Shown: positions 57,961 through 64,000 of the stretch, piece after piece
Layout of the letters: each line of letters begins with the position of its first letter
Position numbering within the stretch: position 1 is the first letter of the stretch
Source of the DNA: Lactuca virosa
Taxonomy: Eukaryota; Streptophyta; Magnoliopsida; Asterales; Asteraceae
DNA: 64,000 nt
Direction: 5' to 3'
NCBI GenBank assembly: GCA_928212115.1
Contig: CAKMRJ010005523.1
Coordinates: 138,112,494 to 138,176,493 of the forward strand
Program-made: the position numbers and the translations under genes
Notes under the pieces: generated by a model
Database searches by the model: none
The model's input: the letters and a program-made list of their open reading frames with translations, nothing else
What the model was told of the DNA's origin: nothing

Positions 57961-58796
57961 GATTTGAAATGTGTAAAGTGTAATTGACATTTGATGATGA
58001 ATAAAAGTTGTTGTTTATTTATGAGTAAAGTGTTGCTATCTTTTGTCAATCGTTTACTATCGTTTCATTTTGCATGTTTTGACTTCCAGAATAATTATGT
58101 TATGGTATATCATATTATTCAAATTCTCCACAGTCGGTCATATGTTGGAAGTAGATATGAATCAAGACTTTCATGATTTGGCTTGTAGATGTCTAAGATG
58201 TTGGACATAGCAAAGTGTTGCTACAACACTCATTAGTGCTCAAAAGTTATGAGTATTGGATTCAACCCACGCTCACTGGTATCACTTCATGGAATTTATC
58301 TCGAGTGATCGTGAGACGGTAATATCATATAAGTCTTCAAACCTAGAGATATGACTTGTTGCCTATGAGTTGGTTATGCATTGATTGTACAAAAACGCAT
58401 TGGTAACTCAATGTTATAAAATGTGCCTTTGTGTATAACTCAACAAGTAGTAGAACAAGCATATGAGTCGAAGTTTATTTGTTCCTTCTTGGATTAGAAG
58501 CGATATCTGGGCCCCTCGATGATTTTGTTGGTGACCCATGTACCGGGCCCGGTCAGAACTAAATTGATGTGTTCAATTAAGTTCTATGTCAAACAAATCG
58601 GAAATCGGGAAACAAACTGCTGGACAATAAGTAAGACATTGTTCCATGTATTTGTCCGGCTGATATCTAGAACAGAGGATTATATGATCACTTATCTTAA
58701 ATGACGTATCATCATCATCTCAGTTCCGCGAGACCTTGAAAGAGCTACGATTGCTGATCGGTTCCTGAAGTCATACTTGCAGTTATAGTTATTAGA
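57961..58796 (+). other. Copia-3 3' UTR
   Basis: A non-coding stretch of about 840 bp between pol and the polypurine tract CTTATCTAAGTGGGAGAC (58797-58814). It matches, inverted, the 3' region of Copia-2 (18955-19800), which shows the two elements share more than LTRs. Confidence 0.8.
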
Positions 58797-58814
58797 CTTA
58801 TCTAAGTGGGAGAC

Positions 58815-59592
58815 TGTTGGATAAGGTGTCTAAGTCCATAACTATTTCTGGTATGTACTTGACCCAGTTAACATGGTCCATTTGGGTTGCATGGCATTGC
58901 AATACTTGGATTAACCAAAATGAGAGAAATGACACTTAAGGTTTATTAATATATTATAAGTTCTAATATATTAATAATATTATTTAATTAGTATTGATCA
59001 AAGAATTAATTTGGAATTAATTAAGCGATCAAAAAGAGACTAATTAAATATATGGGGTTGATTGTGTAAATAATCTATTCTTGTATAGTGGGCTAATGAT
59101 CCATGGTTTGTATGGATTGGGTTAAAACCCATAAGGTGCTCCATGGATAGTCCATGGAGGTTACAAACCCATGGATCATGGAATATGGAAAGCCATGACA
59201 ATTAGGGTTTACATGGTGTAACCCTACTTGTGTCACAACTATATAAAGACCCCTAGTCTAGCAAAATCGGCACTACTTGTACAAGATAGAGGGCAATCCG
59301 ATTTTGAGGTTTAGTGAAACTTCTCTAAAGGTTATTCCAAGTGTTGTAGTGTTGTGTGATACATTTGAGGCATCACACTTGAGGTGCTAGGCTCAGAAGG
59401 TTCTCAAGGAATCCAAACTACAAAAGGTATGTTCTTCTTTCTAGCACTTATGTTTAAAAGTTCCCCATGCTATGCTAGATAGGTTAAGAACCTTGGAAAA
59501 TCAAAATTGCATGTATCATAGTAAAACATAGATCCAAGGTTTCTAGGGTTGCATGTACACCATAGGAGTGTTAGAATGCTCAAAAACCTTCA
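58815..59592 (+). mobile_element. Copia-3 3' LTR
   Basis: This is 778 bp, starting TGTTGGATAAGG, with TATATAAAG at about 59240. It ends CCTTCA and is followed by AATAC. Confidence 0.93.
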
Positions 59593-59597
59593 AATAC

Positions 59598-59986
59598 CTT
59601 CAAAAGGGTGCCAAATAAAGTAGATATCTGATTCCCACGATTTCCTTGCTTCTAATCACTTGTTTCCCAAGCTTTTCTCACCAAAATCCATCTTCAAAGC
59701 TTAAACACACCAAATGTAGCATACACACACGAATTAGGGTTTGGAAGTTAAGGGGCTGAAAGGGGGGGGAGGCAAATATCCTTTAAATAGGGTGCAAACC
59801 CTAGAAGATTAGGGTTTCATCCTCCACCTCCTACCGTTGAGTCCCCCCTATGATCGCGAGTAGGTCACTAAACACGTGGACCAACCTGATGCTAATCGAC
59901 GAGTAGAGCCACCCCACCGTCGAGTAGGCCTTGAAATCAAGAAAAACTTATGCCCAAATCAAATACCTGAGAGTCGGGGCGTTACA
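59598..59986 (-). mobile_element. Tekay-2 3' LTR, right part
   Basis: On the minus strand the LTR begins TGTAACGCCCCGAC at 59986. It contains three degenerate CGACGAGT motifs near 59850-59935. The polypurine tract CAAGTGGGGGAGAAC (minus strand) is at 59987-60001. Confidence 0.88.
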
Positions 59987-60003
59987 GTTCTCCCCCACTT
60001 GAA

Positions 60004-60378
60004 TTAGACTTCGTCGTCGAAGTCTGCTGTGGTGAACAACTCCGGGTAGTGCTCCTGTATTTCTGCCTCCGGCTCCCACGTCCACTCGGATCCCCTCCGA
60101 TGCTCCCACTGTACTTTTACCAAATGTATCTCCTTGTTCCGCAGAACATTCATCTTCCTGTCCGGTATGGCCACAGGCCTCTCCACGTATTTCAAGCGCT
60201 CATCGACCTGAATATCATCCAATGACACCACTGCCTCCTGATCCACAATGCACTTTCGCAACTGCGAAACGTGGAAAGTGTTGTGGATCCGACTAAGCTC
60301 ATCCGGTAACTCTAGCCTGTATCCTACCTTGCCAACCCTGGAAATGATCCTGAACGGCCCAATGTAACGGGGACCCAA
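60004..60378 (-). pseudogene. Tekay-2 integrase C-terminus and chromodomain
   Basis: This is the end of the gypsy polyprotein on the minus strand. It begins GPRYIGPFRIISRVG (integrase GPY/F motif), continues HNTFHVSQLRKC, and ends in a chromodomain-like block (VLRNKEIHLVKVQWEHRR, SEWTWEPEAEIQEHYPELF). A chromodomain marks this as a chromovirus, and the sequence resembles the Tekay/Del group. Chromodomains can guide insertion into heterochromatin. The stop lies three bases from the polypurine tract. Confidence 0.9.
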
Positions 60379-61060
60379 TTTCCCCCTTTCCTAAAGGGAT
60401 CACACCTTCCAGGGGTGGAGGACCTTCAGGAGTACCATATCACCCACCTGAAACTCTAACTCAGATCGGCGTCTATCGGCGTAACTCTTCTTCCGACTCT
60501 GAGCGGTCTGCAGTCGCTGCCTAATCTGTTGAATCTTCTCGGTAGTCTGCAAGACTACCTCCGTCCGACCCATCACCTTGTGTCCGACCTCACCCCTAAC
60601 AAACCGGGGTGCGACATCTCCGCCCATACAACAGCTCAAAAGGCGGGGCGCCAATGCAGGAATGATAGTTGTTGTTGTAGGCAAACTCTGCAAGGGGTAG
60701 GTCGAAATCCCAACTCCCACCAAAGTCAATGATACACGCCCTCAACATATCCTCGAGGGTCTGAATGGTCCGCTCGCTCTGACCGTCGGTCTGCGGATGA
60801 AAAGTTGTACTAAAATGCAGCCGAGCTGCCCAGTTCATCGTGGAACTTTTGCCAGAAACGGGAGGTAAATCTAACATCTCGGTCAGAAACAATGGAGACC
60901 GGTACCCCATGGCGAGCGACAATCTCGCGAACATACACGTCGGCCAACTTCTCGGCTTACGAACTCTCCCGTATAGCCAAGAAATGGGCACTCTTGGTCA
61001 ATCGATCCATGATGACCCATATAGCATCAAACCCCTTCGTCGTCCGCGGCAGCTTGGTAA
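60379..61060 (-). pseudogene. Tekay-2 integrase core (broken)
   Basis: Two overlapping frames carry the integrase core. Clear parts are FSTTFHPQTDGQSERTIQTL (containing the catalytic Glu), DMLRACIIDFGGSWDFDL, AEFAYNNNYHSCIGAPPF and SRKKSYADRRRSELEF. The first and second Asp regions lie in other frames because of shifts near 61050, 60960 and 60850. A stop near 60390 separates it from the C-terminal piece. Confidence 0.85.
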
Positions 61061-61794
61061 TGAAATCCATTGTGATATGTTCCCATTTCCACATGGGAAT
61101 CTAGGGGCTGCAACATACCATGCGGCCTCTGATGCTCGGCCTTGACCATCCTACAGGTCAAGCACCTCTCGACATACCAAGCGATTTCTCGCTTCATACA
61201 TGGCCACCGGTAACTCAAACTTAGGTCTCGGTACATCTTGGTGGCCCCCGGGTGAATAGAGAAGTGAGACTTATGAGCCTCCTCCATGACTGCCTGTCTG
61301 ACCCCACCAGACATCGGAACCCATACCCGACCGCATCGGGTCAATAATCCGCGACTATCCAGCACAAACCGGGTGTTCTCGCCCTTGATCCTCTCCAACT
61401 TCCAGTTCTTCGGATGCATGCCCTCAACCTGAGCATCTCTTATCAAACTGACAAGCGGAGAATCCACCGCTATCCTCATACATACCGCTGGGGTGGAAGA
61501 CCCAGCTGACTTGCGGCTCAAATCATCCACCACCATATTCGCTTTACCGGGGTGGTAAAGGATCTCGCAATCATAGTCCTTGACTACATCCAGCCACCTG
61601 CGCTGCCTCATATTCAGGTTCGGCTGATCCATGATTTGCCTCAAGCTCTTGTGATCCGTGTATATGGTACAACGGACCCCATATAGGTAATGCCTCCAAA
61701 TCTTGAGAGCGAATACCACCGCCCCCAACTCCAGATCGTGCGTAGGGTATCTCGTCTCATGCGGCTTCAGCTGCCGTGACGCGTAAGCTATCAC
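61027..61794 (-). pseudogene. Tekay-2 RNase H and integrase zinc-binding domain
   Basis: This is a 255-codon frame. RNase H blocks are IAYASRQLKPHE, PTHDLELGAVVFALK, YTDHKSLRQIM and LNMRQRRWLDVVKDYDCEI. The integrase HHCC zinc-binding region follows (EEAHKSHFSIHPGATKMY, CMKREIAWYVERCLTCRMVK). A frameshift near 61110 ends it. The RNase H start lies upstream in another frame. Confidence 0.9.
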
Positions 61795-62198
61795 CCGTCC
61801 TCTCTACATGAGGACCGCCCCTAAAACTGTGATGGATGCATCACAGACCACCACAAAATCCTCCAATCCCTCCGGGAGTGTCAAGACTGGAGCCTCACAC
61901 AAACTCTAAAGGAGGGTCTCAAATGCCCTCTGCTGCTCAGGGCCCCACCGGAAATCCACCCCTTCCTCGTGAGACGAGTGAGGGGCACTGCAATCTTGGA
62001 GAAATCCCGAATAAATCTCCAGTAGTACCCTGCTAAACCCAAAAAACTCCTGATATCTAAGGGAGACCTCGACACCTCCCACTTCATGACTGCCTCGATT
62101 TTGGCTGGGTCGACCAGAATCCCCTTCTGGTTAACGAGATGTCCGAGGAACTGGACCTCTCGTAACCAAAACTCACACTTCGAGAACTTAGCATACAA
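61795..62198 (-). pseudogene. Tekay-2 RT thumb and connection
   Basis: YAKFSKCEFWLREVQFLGHLV and RSFLGLAGYYWRFIRDFSKIA are gypsy RT thumb motifs. Frame breaks near 62195 and 61955 and a stop near 61805 disable it. Confidence 0.88.
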
Positions 62199-63135
62199 AC
62201 CGTTCTCGTCTCAGAACTCCCAATAACTCCCTGAGGTGCTCCTCGTGCTGCTCTCGAGTCTTGGAATACACCAAGATATCATCAATAAACACTATGACCG
62301 AGCTATCAAGCATCGGTCTGCAAACCCGATTCATCAGGTCCATGAATACTGTTGGCGCGTTGGCGAGCCCAAACGGCATCACCACGAACTCCTCATGACC
62401 ATAACGAGTCTGAAACGTGGTCTTCTCCATGTCCTCCTCTCTGACCCGGACCTGATGATACCCTGATCTCAAATCAATCTTGGAGAACCAAGTTGCACTC
62501 TGCAACTGATCATAGAGATCATCTATCCTTGGGAGTGGATAACGGTTCTTCACCGTCAACTTGTTCAACTCCCTATAATCAATGCACATCCAGTGCGAGC
62601 TGTCCTCCTTCCTGACGAAGAGGATCAGTGCTCCCCATGGAGAACTACTAGGTCTAATGAACTGCTTGCCCAGCAGTTCCTGTAGATGTGATGACAGCTT
62701 CTGCATCTCGGGTGGCGCCAACCGGTACGGTGCCTTGGCGATAGGGGCCGCACCCGGCACCAGGTCGATCCGGAATTCGACCTGCCTCTCCGGAGGTATC
62801 CCTGGCAATTCCTCCGGGAATACATCAACAAACTCTCTAACCACTGGGACCTCTGATACTGGAGTCTGGTCTCTGAACAGCGTATCCACCACATACGCTA
62901 GGTAACCCGCACACCCGTGTTGAATATACTTCAGAGCCCTGGCAGCTGAACGAAACCCTGATCCCGCTCTGGTGGCCTCGCCATATACAATCAGTTCTCC
63001 CCCACTTGGGGTTCGAACTACCACCCGCTGACCCTCACAATCAATCATGGCACCGAACCGACTAAGCCAATCTATCCCTACAATCACGCACACCTCCCCC
63101 ATGGGGATCAGAATCAAATCTATCGGAAAGGACAC
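62188..63135 (-). pseudogene. Tekay-2 protease tail and reverse transcriptase
   Basis: This is a 315-codon frame on the minus strand. It starts in the protease tail (VCVIVGIDWLSRFGAMIDC) and passes through the linker VDVFPEELPGIPPERQVEF. The RT palm and fingers follow: YRLAPPEMQKLSSHLQELL, MCIDYRELNKLTVKNRYPLP, FSKIDLRSGYHQVRV and the catalytic FIDDILVYSKT. All key RT residues are present. A frameshift near 63130 separates it from the protease active site and another near 62195 from the thumb. Confidence 0.92.
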
Positions 63136-63324
63136 TCTGAAAAATCTTCAACTCACATCATCGGTAGACCGAAGAAGCAGAAACCCCGTGTTCGTTGGCG
63201 ATAGAGACCCGCAACGGACACTCTAGCTCGCCCACTGGCACATTGAACTCCCTACTAAATGACTGAGATATGAAAGACCGACTCGCCCCCAAGTCAAATA
63301 AAACCAATGCAGGTAAGGAGTTCA
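63136..63324 (-). pseudogene. Tekay-2 protease active-site region
   Basis: The minus strand encodes VNSLPALVLFDLGASRSF, with DLGA in place of the usual DSGA, then QSFSREFNVPVGELEC. A stop near 63160 follows. It directly follows the candidate intron. Confidence 0.8.
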
Positions 63325-63403
63325 CTAAAAACATACATAATCATAGGTACAACAGATAAGCATAAAACAAATATAATAAATGAAATAAAGGGTAGAAACA
63401 TAC
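63325..63403 (-). other. candidate 79-nt intron in Tekay-2 gag-pol
   Basis: The minus strand has GTATGTTTCTACCC at the 5' end and TATGTTTTTAG at the 3' end, is AT-rich, and is 79 nt long. Removal keeps the frame from DVVA into VNSLPAL; retention leads to a stop. A GTATGTTT copy at each end means an insertion with duplication is the alternative. Confidence 0.5.
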
Positions 63404-64000
63404 CAGCAACCACATCCGGTGCTGCCCTGGCCTCCTCTGCTGTAAGCTGGAAGGCACGCCCCTCAGCCTTCGAAGGCTCTGTCTCAACTGGCCTCCCATC
63501 CGGAATCCTCAGTGCAGCCGGCGCTGGAGCCTGCGCCGGCCTGGCTGCGAGCTGTGGACAGTTGGTCTTCACGTGACCAACCTGATGACAGTGATAGCCT
63601 CTCCTCCATCCGATGCAGGGGCTGACTGGCGACAATTCCTAGCATAATGCCCCTCCTTGCCACACTTGTGGCACCCACTACCCATCTGACAAACTCCAGA
63701 ATGACCCTTGCCGCACTTTCCACAAGTGCGGCTCTACTAACCTCCGGTCCTAGAATCAGCGGTCTTAGACCGCTTAGGCACCGGCTGCGACTGTGCTGGG
63801 GCCTGTCGCTGCTCCCTCAACTACAGTTCAATCTCCAACTCACACCGCCTAGCGGCCTTCTGTAACTCTAGAAGGGTATCACATCGCTGGGTAGACACAA
63901 ACTGACGGATGTCAGTCCTGAGCATGCTCAGATAACGGGCCATCTGAGCCTGCTCGAAGCAAACTCTGGGCAGAACATCACCCTCTCTGTGAACATGCGG
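63404..64000 (-). pseudogene. Tekay-2 gag C-terminal part, cut by window end
   Basis: The minus strand holds the end of a gypsy Gag: YLSMLRTDIRQFVSTQRC, then LELQKAARRCELEIEL, a basic linker (KRSKTADSR), and zinc-finger-like motifs CGKCGKGHSGVC, CHKCGKEGHYARNC and YHCHQVGHVKTNC. Stops near 63825 and 63735 and a frameshift near 63605 break it. The third knuckle has lost its first Cys. The tail FQLTAEEARAAPDVVA precedes the candidate intron. The start of gag is outside the window. Confidence 0.85.

Larger units (their letters stand above)
51595..59592 (+). mobile_element. Copia-3: near-complete Ty1/copia retrotransposon
   Basis: The LTRs are 51595-52371 and 58815-59592 (777 and 778 bp), with about 20 differences by eye. 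Perfect AATAC duplications lie at 51590-51594 and 59593-59597. Primer site, leader, gag, protease, integrase, RT, RNase H, 3' UTR and polypurine tract follow in the copia order. The polyprotein is broken by several stops and frameshifts, so it is inactive. It is inserted in the Tekay-2 3' LTR. Confidence 0.95.

Overview
The window is a stretch of plant nuclear DNA made almost entirely of nested LTR retrotransposons, with one intact host gene. An Asteraceae genome, probably Lactuca (lettuce), fits best. The reasons are Ty1/copia and Ty3/gypsy elements using initiator tRNA-Met and tRNA-Asp primer sites, a copia element with the extra downstream ORF I know from Asteraceae elements, abundant (TA)n microsatellites, and a CpG palindrome ACTCGNCGAGT that I associate with lettuce repeats. 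The species call is inference. I saw no bacterial features, CRISPR arrays, rRNA or tRNA genes.

Left part (1-9457). Copia-1 is a decayed copia element cut by the window start: gag, an RT tail with RNase H, a long spacer, a broken extra ORF with its own promoter-like region, then a 3' LTR ending at 7801. A MULE-type DNA transposon with a perfect 9-bp target duplication sits in its spacer. Non-coding Gypsy-P sequence follows.

Central nest (9453-39838). A chain of insertions can be read from target duplications. Copia-2 (18149-25825, minus strand, gag only, duplication ATTAT) lies inside Tekay-1 (14529-30786, plus strand, GTGTT). Tekay-1 lies inside the gag of Athila-1 (9458-34158, minus strand, GATGT). 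Athila-1 lies inside Gypsy-P (plus strand, ending 37107). Gypsy-P truncates the gag of Athila-2 (minus strand, LTR 38362-39838). Athila-1 has lost RT, RNase H and the integrase core, so its protease is fused in frame to an integrase C-terminus.

Host island (39839-50045). AT-rich intergenic DNA carries a 317-bp hAT-like MITE, a four-exon alpha/beta hydrolase gene on the minus strand (42696-43926, 306 residues, catalytic Ser/Asp/His all visible), a tandem duplication of about 458 bp, and a decayed FAR1/MULE transposase gene.

Right part (50046-64000). The FAR1-like gene is cut by Tekay-2, a minus-strand chromovirus running off the right edge. Its 3' LTR is itself split by Copia-3 (51595-59592, duplication AATAC), a nearly complete copia element disabled by several stops and frameshifts.

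The most interesting signals are regulatory rather than enzymatic: (1) shared CpG palindrome arrays in unrelated elements; (2) splice-site layouts that recur between related elements, including donors inside LTRs and acceptors abutting gag start codons; (3) the extra copia ORF with its own TATA box and leader intron; (4) a triplicated hairpin with compensatory changes. Coordinates were read by eye; LTR edges supported by target duplications are the most reliable.
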